Notes under the pieces: generated by a model
Database searches by the model: none
Told to the model about the DNA's origin: nothing
What the model saw: only the letters and a program-made list of their open reading frames with translations
Origin: Pseudomonas silvicola
Lineage (GTDB): Bacteria > Pseudomonadota > Gammaproteobacteria > Pseudomonadales > Pseudomonadaceae
NCBI RefSeq assembly: GCF_026651855.1
Contig: NZ_CP093282.1
Span: 20,881-84,880, forward strand
Direction of reading: 5' to 3'
DNA length: 64,000 nt
Program-made: the position numbers and the translations under genes
In this document: piece by piece, positions 16,265 through 24,175 of the stretch
How the letters are laid out: every line of letters begins with the position of its first letter
Position numbering within the stretch: the stretch's first letter is position 1

Positions 16265-16687
16265 TTAGTCGATAGCCGCGAAGATCGCCGCCGACTCGGG
16301 GTGGAACTTCGCGAAGTGGGCTAGCTCATGGTATTGGGTGATTAAACGGTCCTCCCGATAGGCCCAGCAGGCGCGGTTGATACCGTACAACGACGCAACG
16401 ATACCCGCCGCTTCGGCGCTCATGGTGCCTTGGAAATAGTTACCGGCGCACAGCAGCTCGTATTCGTCGGCCGCAGTGGGAACCATGAACAGCGCGCCGT
16501 TGCTGGTCTCGTAGAATGCCCAGAATCCGCCATGGTAAGCGTTGCAAAGCTCCGACATAGAGTCGTAGATGCAATTCTCAACCAGGATCATATGGCTGCC
16601 AAAGTGACGCGGCAAGACGGTCAACCGGCGGTAATCAGGGACCAGGGTTGCGACAGGTGCAGCAGGGGTAGAGGCTTGGATACTCAT
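16265..16687 (-). CDS. ardB: Anti-restriction protein, ArdB/KlcA family
   Basis: 140 aa from ATG 16687. Family landmarks are RRLTVLPRHFG near the start, YHGGFWAFYETSNGALFMVP in the middle, MSAEAAGIVASLYGIN, and the C-terminal HPESAAIFAAID. ArdB/KlcA proteins protect incoming plasmid DNA from type I restriction in the new host and are usually expressed early after transfer. It has the shared leader module. Confidence 0.9.
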   Translation of the reverse strand: MSIQASTPAAPVATLVPDYRRLTVLPRHFGSHMILVENCIYDSMSELCNAYHGGFWAFYETSNGALFMVPTAADEYELLCAGNYFQGTMSAEAAGIVASLYGINRACWAYREDRLITQYHELAHFAKFHPESAAIFAAID

Positions 16688-16689
16688 GG

Positions 16690-16723
16690 CGGAATTCTCC
16701 GACTGGGAGTTGAGCAATTCGCC
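16690..16723 (-). promoter_or_regulatory. Shared leader motif before ardB
   Basis: GGCGAATTGC, a 14-nt gap, then CGGAGAATTCC and the ATG three bases later. Same module as before radC and the 171-aa gene. Confidence 0.55.
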
Positions 16724-16730
16724 CAACTTT

Positions 16731-16780
16731 CGCAATCATTTTACCGCTGACCAGCGGCCTGGTCAACGGTTTTGATTGCA
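16731..16780. repeat. Bipartite TGATTGCA element 3a
   Basis: CGCAATCA (16,731) and TGATTGCA (16,773), starts 42 bp apart. The interior holds TGACCAG/CTGGTCA around a 4-bp centre and ACCG/CGGT outside it. It shares its right box with the next element, making a triple. Confidence 0.55.
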
Positions 16781-16823
16781 TTTTTAATGGATGGCAGTGA
16801 CCACTAAACCCATTTTGATTGCA
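16773..16823. repeat. Bipartite TGATTGCA element 3b
   Basis: TGATTGCA at 16,773 and 16,816, starts 43 bp apart; AATGG/CCATT form an inner dyad. It overlaps the last codons of the 171-aa gene. Confidence 0.6.
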
Positions 16824-17299
16824 TTTACCCCAAGCTGAGCCCAGATTGCCAGGCTGTCGATCACGCCATAATCGACGCTCAGAGCTTCGGTCCAGTCGTC
16901 GCTATGCTCGCGCAGCTCCTGGGCGATGAATGCACCACCATGTGCACTGCATCCAACCTGCATCATGAACGCCCGCGCATCCAGTGATGGCTCTCCGTCC
17001 CAATGTGGGTGTTTGCCATCCAGGATCTGGATAGCCTCACGGGCGACATCGGCGGTATCCACAAGTCCCACGCCTGGCACCTCGCGGATGGTCTGTTCAA
17101 TCCAGGTTTCGGCGAAGCCGTAGACGATGATATGCCGCTGCGATCCCATGGAAAAAGCGAGTTGGGCGCGGATTTTATCTTCAGTGGTGATATGGATATG
17201 ACGGGCCCCGGCGCTCAAGGCATGGTCCAGGGTGTCGAAGGTCCGGCTATCGCCAGCCGGAAAGGTGACGCGGTAGGTATGGCAAGAATGATGATTCAT
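16784..17299 (-). CDS. Hypothetical protein in the anti-restriction block (171 aa)
   Basis: ATG at 17299 with the shared leader. The protein begins MNHHSCHTYRVTFPAGDSRTFD and ends IKMGLVVTAIH; it is His-rich at both ends, with mixed strands and helices and no signal peptide. It lies next to ardB and shares its leader module, so it may also act early after transfer. Family not recognised. The 3' end runs into bipartite element 3b. Confidence 0.6.
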   Translation of the reverse strand: MNHHSCHTYRVTFPAGDSRTFDTLDHALSAGARHIHITTEDKIRAQLAFSMGSQRHIIVYGFAETWIEQTIREVPGVGLVDTADVAREAIQILDGKHPHWDGEPSLDARAFMMQVGCSAHGGAFIAQELREHSDDWTEALSVDYGVIDSLAIWAQLGVNAIKMGLVVTAIH

Positions 17300-17303
17300 C
17301 GTC

Positions 17304-17336
17304 GGAATTCTCCGAAAGGAGCCAAGGCAATTCGCC
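17304..17336 (-). promoter_or_regulatory. Shared leader motif before the 171-aa gene
   Basis: GGCGAATTGC, a 13-nt gap, then CGGAGAATTCC and ATG four bases on. It is the first of four leaders of this type in the block. Confidence 0.55.
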
Positions 17337-17384
17337 TGGCTTACCTGGTTATTTTACCGCTGCGCCACTGCAAAAACAATAAAA

Positions 17385-17436
17385 TGATTGCAAAACATCA
17401 ACCTGGACGCAGCTGGCCACCGGAATAATGATTGCA
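17385..17436. repeat. Bipartite TGATTGCA element 4
   Basis: TGATTGCA at 17,385 and 17,429, both exact and in the same orientation, starts 44 bp apart. The interior carries CCTGG and CTGGCCACC, as in the element at 40,859. Confidence 0.65.
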
Positions 17437-17478
17437 TTTAAGGCGGCAAATTGTATACGCCGCCATCAGGCCCTATGA

Positions 17479-17727
17479 GCCCTTGAACGGAGCGCGGTCA
17501 AGGTGAATGGCGGGGGCCCCGCCGCAGGTGGGTTCCGCGTCCGCAGGACCGCCGCAGGCGCATTCTGCTTGACGGTGCGCAGTGACCCCCAATCTTGGCC
17601 TGGGAGTGCAGTGGAGCTTCACCCCACTGCGCTCCCGAGGCACCGGGATGATCCCCGGCGGGTTTACAAGGGCAGCGCCCTTGGTTTGTGATTGCCGTCC
17701 AGGGGGCACCCCTGGCCGCCGGAGGCG
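17479..17727 (-). repeat. GC-rich hairpin repeat, copy 2
   Basis: Reverse orientation relative to copies 1 and 3. It ends 2 bp before the virB11 stop codon and starts 42 bp after bipartite element 4. Near identical to copy 4 through 249 bp. No conserved frame. Confidence 0.8.
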
Positions 17728-17729
17728 AT

Positions 17730-18761
17730 TTAATCAGCTACCCGCCGATGTATTCCCGCATCTATGTCGTATTCAAAGACGGGAACAATGACCCCCTCGC
17801 GCACGTCGACGATGTGCGTAACCTTGCGGCCAAAACGCGGATCCCGCGAGCAGTGAATCATTAAGTCGAGAGCGTCCAAGATCATCTGCCCGGCCAGGTC
17901 GAAGCTAATCAATCCAGCGGATGACAGTAGATATTGCAAACGCGGAACGGTCTGGAACGGTCCATTCGTGTGCAAGCTGCTGGCTGTCCCGCTATGGCCT
18001 GTATAAATGAACTGGAACAAGGCATCAGCCGCGGCCGCGTCGCGGATTTCGCCGACCCATCCCCTGTCGGGCCGATAGCGCAGGAATTTACGAATGAGGC
18101 TGGCCAGCGTAATGGGTTCCAGATTTTGCTTGAAGCGCCTATGAGGCGCTTCAAAAGCCACGCAATCCGGCAAGAACTGGTCAAGACCAAGCTCCAAAGT
18201 ATCCTCAGCAGTCAGCACCCGTTCTGACGGGTCGATGAACCCGGCGCAAGCTCGAAGCAACGCAGTTTTTCCAGCGCCCGTGTTGCCGGTGACAAACATA
18301 TTGGCGCGGTGCTGCACCCTGCCCGCTATGTAATCGGCCATCTCTTCGGTAAGCGACCCGAGCCCGACTAGCTCAGCCATCGTGAACGCCTTCGCAGGCT
18401 TACACCGCATTGACATCGTTGCACCGAATGGCGTTACCGGCGGGATGGTGCAACTGAGGCGCACGCCATTAGGAAAGCGTGCATCGAGCATGGGATTGTC
18501 GCTGTCCACCGGCTGGTTAAGCCGATTGCCCACCTGAATGATGAACTCCTGCAGGTCGCGCTCTGATGGAAACCTCGCATCGACGGTTTGAAGTCGCCCT
18601 TTGCGCTCCACTTGAATCCGGTCGTAACGGTTGACGCAGATTTCAGTGATGGTCTCGTCCAGGTAGAACTCTTTCAGAGGCTCGAAATAATGCTCCACCA
18701 GGTTCCAAGCTTTTACGTCGCTTGTAGGAATGTCCCCAAAAATCGAATCGACGGTGCTCAT
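17730..18761 (-). CDS. virB11: VirB11 ATPase
   Basis: Hexameric traffic ATPase of the conjugation system, 343 aa. Walker A is GNTGAGKT (about residue 158), followed by EDTLEL, the Walker B-like GWVGEIRD and the His box GHSGTASSLHTN (about residue 257). It is not in the main virB operon but follows the relaxase gene with a 4-bp overlap, so the two are coupled. The hairpin repeat copy 2 lies 2 bp past its stop codon. Confidence 0.94.
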   Translation of the reverse strand: MSTVDSIFGDIPTSDVKAWNLVEHYFEPLKEFYLDETITEICVNRYDRIQVERKGRLQTVDARFPSERDLQEFIIQVGNRLNQPVDSDNPMLDARFPNGVRLSCTIPPVTPFGATMSMRCKPAKAFTMAELVGLGSLTEEMADYIAGRVQHRANMFVTGNTGAGKTALLRACAGFIDPSERVLTAEDTLELGLDQFLPDCVAFEAPHRRFKQNLEPITLASLIRKFLRYRPDRGWVGEIRDAAAADALFQFIYTGHSGTASSLHTNGPFQTVPRLQYLLSSAGLISFDLAGQMILDALDLMIHCSRDPRFGRKVTHIVDVREGVIVPVFEYDIDAGIHRRVAD

Positions 18762-19528
18762 AGCTCGTACATTTCCTCGACCTGGAACACAAATAGGTTC
18801 GACCCCTGCACCGAGCGGGGGTCAAACGTTTTCTGCGGATCCTGGACTAGCTTGGTGCTGCCACTGGCAGCCTTGAAGATGGGCCAAACAGGCTGGTCGA
18901 ATTTTTCCCGATAGAGGCGGCAAAGCGCCTCATTCGGGAAAAGGTAAGCCACCCGCTCATAATGACCAGCTCGTATGTTTTTCAGGTGAGACAAAAAGAT
19001 GCTGTAAACCCGTGCACTGGACTTGTGGTTCAGCTCAATCTCAATAGCTACCTTCGTGCCCTCTTTCATAGTCAATACCGCATCGGGCAACCGAACGGCG
19101 CGAAGGTACTTCAGCGCCTTCTCAGGCTTGATTGCATCAATGCGCTCCAGCCGCGAAATGATCGCGGCCTGGACGGAAAAGCTGTGGATCATCGACACCC
19201 AGGACGGCAACCGCCGTCGCCGCTTTAAGTCGAGGTCAGGCAGCAGCATCAGCGCAAATTCGAACCCGGCATCCCCAAGGCTATAGACGCTACGTCGAAT
19301 ACCTGGCGCGGATTCAACCACGACGAAACCGGAGGTTTCGAGTCGTTTGAAAAACGCGCTTTGGCCGTCCTTCGACACCCCGAGCATTGCCGCTATGGTG
19401 GCTCGGTCAGAGTAATCAAACCAACCAAGCCAGCGCACCACGGCGGCTATTTTCTCTTGACTGCGGTCCACGGCCGCCGCGCGGCTCCAGCCGCTGACGG
19501 CGCCGGCTCCCTTCTGCTCCAGTTCCAA
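18758..19528 (-). CDS. Probable MOBC-type relaxase (Replic_Relax family)
   Basis: 256 aa from a TTG start at 19528, chosen because AGGAGG lies 6 nt upstream. The N-terminal part (about 20-110) is a winged-helix segment (RATIAAMLGVSKDGQSAFFKRLETSGFVVVE); the C-terminal part has a restriction-endonuclease-like pattern, LPDAVLTM ... KVAIEIELNHKS, with Asp, Glu and Lys in order. This matches the Replic_Relax family, which includes MobC of CloDF13, the MOBC relaxase. No other relaxase is present on the circle, and the coupling protein lies across the adjacent noncoding region. Family call is by pattern. Confidence 0.7.
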   Translation of the reverse strand: MELEQKGAGAVSGWSRAAAVDRSQEKIAAVVRWLGWFDYSDRATIAAMLGVSKDGQSAFFKRLETSGFVVVESAPGIRRSVYSLGDAGFEFALMLLPDLDLKRRRRLPSWVSMIHSFSVQAAIISRLERIDAIKPEKALKYLRAVRLPDAVLTMKEGTKVAIEIELNHKSSARVYSIFLSHLKNIRAGHYERVAYLFPNEALCRLYREKFDQPVWPIFKAASGSTKLVQDPQKTFDPRSVQGSNLFVFQVEEMYEL

Positions 19529-19859
19529 GCCCTACCTCCTGTGTAAAAACAAATACGCCCTGCCGCGCGAAAGCGCAGGCAGCGGCGTACGCGGCTCGCG
19601 AAAAATCAGGCGGCGATTGGCGCAAGCCATGCCAACGGAACGTTGGCTGAGCGCGCCAAACAGACTGCCTGATGCCCACCAGGTGCCGAGCTGCAAGGCT
19701 TGCCCGCGAAGCGTGGCAATGGCAATGCAGCGACAGGCCCGGTGGGCTCGATGATGTCCGCAAGAATTTTCCAAAGCGCTTCGCAGGCCTCGCACGCCAT
19801 AGGCGAAGCGCGGGCCTTGCGAAAAGCTTTGGGGAATTCGCGCAGAGCCGGTAGGCGAT
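19529..19859. other. Noncoding stretch next to the relaxase gene
   Basis: No gene is supported. The sequence is moderately GC-rich with scattered inverted repeats such as GCGCGAAAGCGC near 19,565 and two AAAGCTTTGG/CCAAAGCGCTT-like arms. It is the left part of the 1.6-kb gap that separates relaxase and coupling-protein genes. Confidence 0.5.
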
Positions 19860-19879
19860 GCGAATTGCTGTGCTAACGC

Positions 19880-20340
19880 GACAGCGCGAAGCATGCCGTG
19901 GGGCCAGCGCGACTGCGCGAAGCATGCCGTGGGCCAGCGCGACTGCGCGAAGCATGCCGTGGGCCAGCGCGACTGCGCGAAGCATGCCGTGGGCCAGCGC
20001 GACTGCGCGAAGCATGCCGTGGGCCAGCGCGACTGCGCGAAGCATGCCGTGGGCAACGGCCTAAAGCCGGTGCCTGCTCCGCTCAACGGCCAAAAGCCGT
20101 TGTGTGCTTCGTGCAAGCCCGCAGGTGCGATGCATGCTGTGGGACGCAACCTTTGGTTGTGGCCTGCTCTGCTCAACGGCCAAAAGCCGTTGTGTGCTTC
20201 GTGCAAGCCCGCAGGTGCGATGCATGCTGTGGGACGCAACCTTTGGTTGTGGCCTGCTCTGCTCAACGGCCAAAAGCCGTTGTGTGCTTGGTGCAAGTGC
20301 CACAGCACGCAGCATGGGGACACGGCCAAGGGCCGGGTCT
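19880..20340. repeat. Array of about 30-bp hairpin units; candidate oriT region
   Basis: A 30-bp unit starting AGCATGCCGTGGG is repeated exactly at 19,921, 19,951, 19,981 and 20,011, with a 31-bp copy before and a partial copy after. From 20,073 a 90-bp unit repeats about 2.5 times and is itself made of three diverged 30-mers with hairpins such as AACGGC/GCCGTT and CAACC/GGTTG. Open frames through the array arise because 30 and 90 are multiples of three; I do not call genes here. It lies between relaxase and coupling-protein genes, the usual site of oriT. Confidence 0.7.
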
Positions 20341-20815
20341 TGCTTTTCAACAGCGGTTCGCCCCCCAAGGGGCGGACTGCGACAAAAAGCAAAAGACGGA
20401 CAGACCCCACTCCCGCCCACGGGAGGGGGGAGGAAAAATGGCCCCCAGGCCAGATTTTTCCGGTCTGCCCTGACGAAGCCCGTCCAGGGCTGAGGAAGGG
20501 TGCGGAGCATGCGTCCCGCGAACGTAGCGCGGGCGTCCGGTGAAACCGGACCAACCCGGTCCCAGGGCGCAGCAGGTGAGGGGGTGCCGAAGGCACACGC
20601 CGAACCGTTGCGAAGCCGGGAGTGGGTTGGTCCGGCTTTGCCGGACGCCCGCGCGGGTGAATTTTGTCGACAAGCCCGTCCAGGGCGCCGGAGGCAAAAG
20701 AGGGACGAGGCTCGCATGCGAGTCGAGACCCTAAAAGCTCGACGGGGCGCTCCCCCGGCGGGCTATGGGTGCCCTTTAGGGCGCCCACGACACCCTTTAG
20801 GTGGCGCGCTTGTAG
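20341..20815. other. GC-rich noncoding stretch with dense hairpins
   Basis: Successive stem-loops include GCCCC/GGGGC near 20,365, CCGCCCA/GGGAGG near 20,415, GTCCGGT/ACCGGAC near 20,535, GTGCC/GGCAC near 20,588 and GTCCGGC/GCCGGAC near 20,632. The string GCCCGTCCAGGGC occurs twice (about 20,479 and 20,673). No gene is supported. Confidence 0.5.
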
Positions 20816-20820
20816 ATGTA

Positions 20821-20838
20821 GAAAAAGCATGCTTTTTC
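20821..20838. repeat. 18-bp perfect palindrome
   Basis: GAAAAAGCATGCTTTTTC. It lies upstream of the coupling-protein promoter, followed by five CTATTG/CAATAG repeats (20,850-20,900). Confidence 0.55.
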
Positions 20839-20875
20839 TATGCCTCTTTCTATTGATTTTCTATTGTCTAGCCTA

Positions 20876-20904
20876 TTGCGTCCTCAATAGAAAGGCAATA
20901 GGAT
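20876..20904 (+). promoter_or_regulatory. Candidate promoter of the coupling protein-par-topoisomerase unit
   Basis: TTGCGT (20,876-20,881), 17-bp spacer, TAGGAT (20,899-20,904). The operator-like motif follows directly and the five palindromes lie between it and the gene. Confidence 0.45.
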
Positions 20905-20911
20905 AATGCAC

Positions 20912-20931
20912 ATATATATGCGCATAACGTT
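20912..20931. promoter_or_regulatory. Operator-like motif shared with virB3 (inverted)
   Basis: ATATATATGCGCATAACGTT is the exact complement of the motif before virB3. It lies just downstream of the candidate promoter, where a repressor would block transcription. Confidence 0.6.
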
Positions 20932-20976
20932 TTTGGCCATATATGGCAGAAAAGGTAATTTCTGCTTGCAAGAAAG

Positions 20977-21133
20977 TTTCCGATTCGGAAAGATGCGCCC
21001 TGACGCAAAATTTCCGATTCGGAAATTTTGGCACCTAGGAGACTTTCCGATTCGGAAAGTTAGTGCTCGTTAGGGAAGTTTCCGAATCGGAAACTTCAGG
21101 CAAGAAGCAGGAGTTTCCGATTCGGAAACTCCT
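20977..21133. repeat. Five TTTCCGA-TCGGAAA palindromes; candidate centromere or oriT
   Basis: The 15-bp palindrome TTTCCGATTCGGAAA lies at 20,977, 21,011, 21,044 and 21,114, and a centre variant (TTTCCGAATCGGAAA) at 21,079. Four sites have different but self-complementary arms: CAAAA/TTTTG (21,006-21,030), AC/GT (21,042-21,060), GAAG/CTTC (21,075-21,097) and AGGAG/CTCCT (21,109-21,133). The last ends 13 bp before the coupling-protein ATG. Placement ahead of parA and parB fits a parS-like cluster. Confidence 0.75.
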
Positions 21134-21146
21134 AAAGGGATGAGTT

Positions 21147-23351
21147 ATGGACCTACTACGTTTCGTTCTGCTGAACACCAATCCAGGGCTAGCCGCCCTG
21201 GTCGCTGCCCTACTGGGCGTGCTGCTGGTTCTATCCGTAAGCGGCGCGGTTCGCGAAACCGATGAAACAACGGCGCTTGAATTGGCACTTATTTTTATGC
21301 GCCGGGCACTGATCATTATTTTGTGCGTTAGCCTGCCGCTTTTCGCCGCTTGCATCTGGCTAGTGGCTTATAAGGTGTATGGCTATGACTGGGTGAAGGC
21401 CAACTCCTACATGGGCCTCTGGGCAGGCGAGATGCAAAAAGCAGTCGGGGATTTGTGGTGGAGCTTCCTGGTACTGCTTATAACGCCCTTCTTCATTCGC
21501 ACCTTAATCCTGCGCTGGGTCAAGCCAATGATTTCAAATTGGGCTCGCCAGTTTAGGGTCAAGCAAAGCGGGGATTCTCTATCCGACATCCGGATCGAGG
21601 TTGGTCGAGTGAAGCCGATGGACTTCAATCCTCGTGACCATTATCGCGAAGGTTTCATGCTGCTGGGCTTGGATGAAAACCGTGAACCCATCTACATGGA
21701 AGACGCAGTCTTTCGCAAGAACCACCTAAAAGTATTGGGCCCATCGCAAACAGGTAAGGGCGTCCAGCTCGGCGTACTGCTCGATCAGGCGATCTGGAAA
21801 GGCTGGGGTGCCTGGTTCATTGACCCTAAACCAGACGACTTTATCCCCGACATTATGCGCGAAGGCTGCGAGCGCTATAACCGCCCTGCCCCTGTCACCC
21901 TAGATCTAAATGGAGTAGGACCGGGAGCCTATGGTCCGTTCATCCATGGTACCCGCCGTGAACGTAGAGAACGCGTGGTTAAGGCGTTCACGATGGCTGA
22001 TACCGGCCAAACCGCAGACTTCTATAAGCGGCTGGAGCGGCAGGTTTTGGACACGCTCATGCCGCTGTGGGATGGCACACTTACGCAGTTGGAAAGCCTT
22101 CTAAAGGGCAAACACCCGTTAATAACGGATTCGCAACGTTCGTGGATAATGCAGAACTCCGGCAGCTTGCAATCGAACACTGCCGAGTTCATGCAGCTTG
22201 ACACCATGCGCGCGAATGAGGACGAATCCTTCAATGTGTCGCGCGAGCTTGAAGCCGGTAGCGTTGTACATATTCGGTCCAATATGAAGGACACGATTGT
22301 ACGGCGGGCAACAGTCGCGCTGCTGGATGAAATCGTCCAGGTTGCACTACGGAAGCCCCTTAAACACCCGATTTTTTTGGTGGTCGACGAATGTCGCTTC
22401 GTGGTTTCTGACACGCTTGCAGATGCCCTGGCTACAGTTCTTTCAAAGAACATAAACATGGCGCTTGCCTATCAGTCCATCAATGACTTGCTTAACCTGC
22501 CCGATAAATCGCTCAACGCTGAGTCGATTAAGACTGGCATCGAGACCAATACTCAAATCACACTCAGCTATCGTGCCAACGATGCGGACACTGCCGAATG
22601 GGTTTCATCGCTGACCGGCTCGGCACACAAGACGGTAACCAAAATGGAGAAGGTCGAGGTTAACCGGGCAGGCGCAGAAGTGTGGGGTAACGAACGCTCC
22701 GTGGGGCAGGTAGAAGAAAACTACATCACAGAAAACCAGCTGCTGGCACTCCCACCCCGCGTCTGCGCACTGGTCCGCCCAAACGTGCTGTCTACCCTGT
22801 TATACACATGCTGGATCCAGCTCAAGGAGCAGCGCGGAATGCCACTGCGCGGAAGTGTTGCGCCCTCCCCTGCGCAAACCGCTGCTATAAGCACTTCGGT
22901 TTCTACTGCGCCAGTTGCAGCGAAACCAGCAGCACCTGGCGTGACTGCGGCCGCTATTGGTGCTGACCCGTTCGGGGATTCCGGGGACGCTCAAAGCGAT
23001 CCGTTCGCTAGTGTCGACCAGAAGACGGCTAGCGATCCTTTTGAATTGAACCCTAATGACAGCGGTGACGACCCGTTTGCAAATGCAGCTCCATCAGACG
23101 AAGCATTCATAGGCGAAGTAGCCGACGACTATAACGCTCCAGAAGATGACCCTTTTGCCACTCCACCGGCGGAGCAGAAGGGCAAGAAAGGCAGCGGTAA
23201 AAGCAAGCTCAGCGCTTCCGAGCTAGCTGCAATTGAACAAGCTGCATCTGGAATTATTAACACAAAGAACAAGCCTGTTCGCCCAGTCCAGGACGCACCG
23301 GCCAAACCCTCAGTTGACTTATCGTCCCTGGACGAAATCGAAGGAATCTAA
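21147..23351 (+). CDS. Type IV coupling protein (VirD4/TraG family)
   Basis: Links the relaxase-DNA complex to the channel. The 734-aa protein has N-terminal membrane helices (about 12-32, 52-75 and 105-125), Walker A LGPSQTGKG (about residue 198) and Walker B IFLVVDECRF (about residue 409). The last 150 residues form an acidic, low-complexity tail with repeated DPF motifs, at least five copies, a likely docking region. AAGGGA precedes ATG 21147. It is transcribed with parA and parB, which is uncommon and ties transfer to partition. Confidence 0.9.
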   Translation: MDLLRFVLLNTNPGLAALVAALLGVLLVLSVSGAVRETDETTALELALIFMRRALIIILCVSLPLFAACIWLVAYKVYGYDWVKANSYMGLWAGEMQKAVGDLWWSFLVLLITPFFIRTLILRWVKPMISNWARQFRVKQSGDSLSDIRIEVGRVKPMDFNPRDHYREGFMLLGLDENREPIYMEDAVFRKNHLKVLGPSQTGKGVQLGVLLDQAIWKGWGAWFIDPKPDDFIPDIMREGCERYNRPAPVTLDLNGVGPGAYGPFIHGTRRERRERVVKAFTMADTGQTADFYKRLERQVLDTLMPLWDGTLTQLESLLKGKHPLITDSQRSWIMQNSGSLQSNTAEFMQLDTMRANEDESFNVSRELEAGSVVHIRSNMKDTIVRRATVALLDEIVQVALRKPLKHPIFLVVDECRFVVSDTLADALATVLSKNINMALAYQSINDLLNLPDKSLNAESIKTGIETNTQITLSYRANDADTAEWVSSLTGSAHKTVTKMEKVEVNRAGAEVWGNERSVGQVEENYITENQLLALPPRVCALVRPNVLSTLLYTCWIQLKEQRGMPLRGSVAPSPAQTAAISTSVSTAPVAAKPAAPGVTAAAIGADPFGDSGDAQSDPFASVDQKTASDPFELNPNDSGDDPFANAAPSDEAFIGEVADDYNAPEDDPFATPPAEQKGKKGSGKSKLSASELAAIEQAASGIINTKNKPVRPVQDAPAKPSVDLSSLDEIEGI

Positions 23352-23353
23352 CA

Positions 23354-24175
23354 ATGTCGAACCAAACTCCTTTCCCAAAAGTGTTCGCAGTTAGCACCCC
23401 TAAAGGTGGTGTGGGCAAATCCACAACCTGTACAGGTCTTGGACTCTATCTGGGTGGATTAGGCAAAAAGGTCTTGTTCATTGACCTTGATAACATCGCG
23501 AGTCTTACCAACAACCTGCAAGGCGCTGACGTGCGTCACCCTCACTTGAGTAACGTCACGGACCTGTTTAAGGATCCAGAGGGTGGCACCCCTCTTTCGG
23601 TCAGTGTTATCTCAGATAACATTCACCTGATTCAAGGCGACTCCAGTGTCAGCGACATCAACCGCTCTAACGACCTAACGATTGTTACTGCGCTGAAGGA
23701 CAACCTGCACATGAATGTGCCAGGCATCGAAACATATGATTTTATTTTGATTGATACCCCGGCGGGTAACGGCAACACGCTTTTGGCATCGCTGATTGTT
23801 GCTGACCTAGTTTACTCGCCTATTGACTTGGACCATAACGCCATCGGTTCGCTGACTGAGTTGACCAAAGTCCTGAAGCCAGTTAAGCGGGCACTAAACA
23901 CTAAGTTGCAGTGGGCTGGTTTTGTAATCAACCGCGTGCAAAAGCTCGTATCGGTTTTGGGCAGAAAAGTGCCAGAGGCGCTTTCAGACCGCGCGATATA
24001 TGAATCTTTGGTTAAGGAATACGGCGATGTTGCTTTGTTAGGAGTGATCGGTCTTCGCAATCCGATTAAAACTTGCATAAGCAACGGGATGTGGATCACT
24101 GGCAAAGATGACTCTGCGCAGGCAGCGTCAAATGAATTTGAACAATTTTGCAAGAAACTGCTGGAGAAAGTGTGA
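23354..24175 (+). CDS. parA: ParA partition ATPase
   Basis: 273 aa. The deviant Walker A STPKGGVGKSTT lies at residues 14-25, followed by VLFIDLDN and DFILIDTPAGNGN (Walker B region). There is no N-terminal DNA-binding extension, so it is of the shorter ParA/Soj type, acting with a ParB on a centromere. It begins 2 bp after the coupling-protein gene and overlaps parB by 1 bp. Confidence 0.93.
   Translation: MSNQTPFPKVFAVSTPKGGVGKSTTCTGLGLYLGGLGKKVLFIDLDNIASLTNNLQGADVRHPHLSNVTDLFKDPEGGTPLSVSVISDNIHLIQGDSSVSDINRSNDLTIVTALKDNLHMNVPGIETYDFILIDTPAGNGNTLLASLIVADLVYSPIDLDHNAIGSLTELTKVLKPVKRALNTKLQWAGFVINRVQKLVSVLGRKVPEALSDRAIYESLVKEYGDVALLGVIGLRNPIKTCISNGMWITGKDDSAQAASNEFEQFCKKLLEKV

Noticed and set aside
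19880-20340. CRISPR array
   Set aside because: The 30-bp units are contiguous with no unique spacers and no cas genes are present.
19532-20830. Long open frames of up to 432 codons on both strands across the relaxase/coupling-protein gap
   Set aside because: They run through the 30-bp and 90-bp repeats, whose lengths are multiples of three and keep several frames open at once. No ribosome sites, no recognisable protein pattern, and both strands are open over the same DNA.
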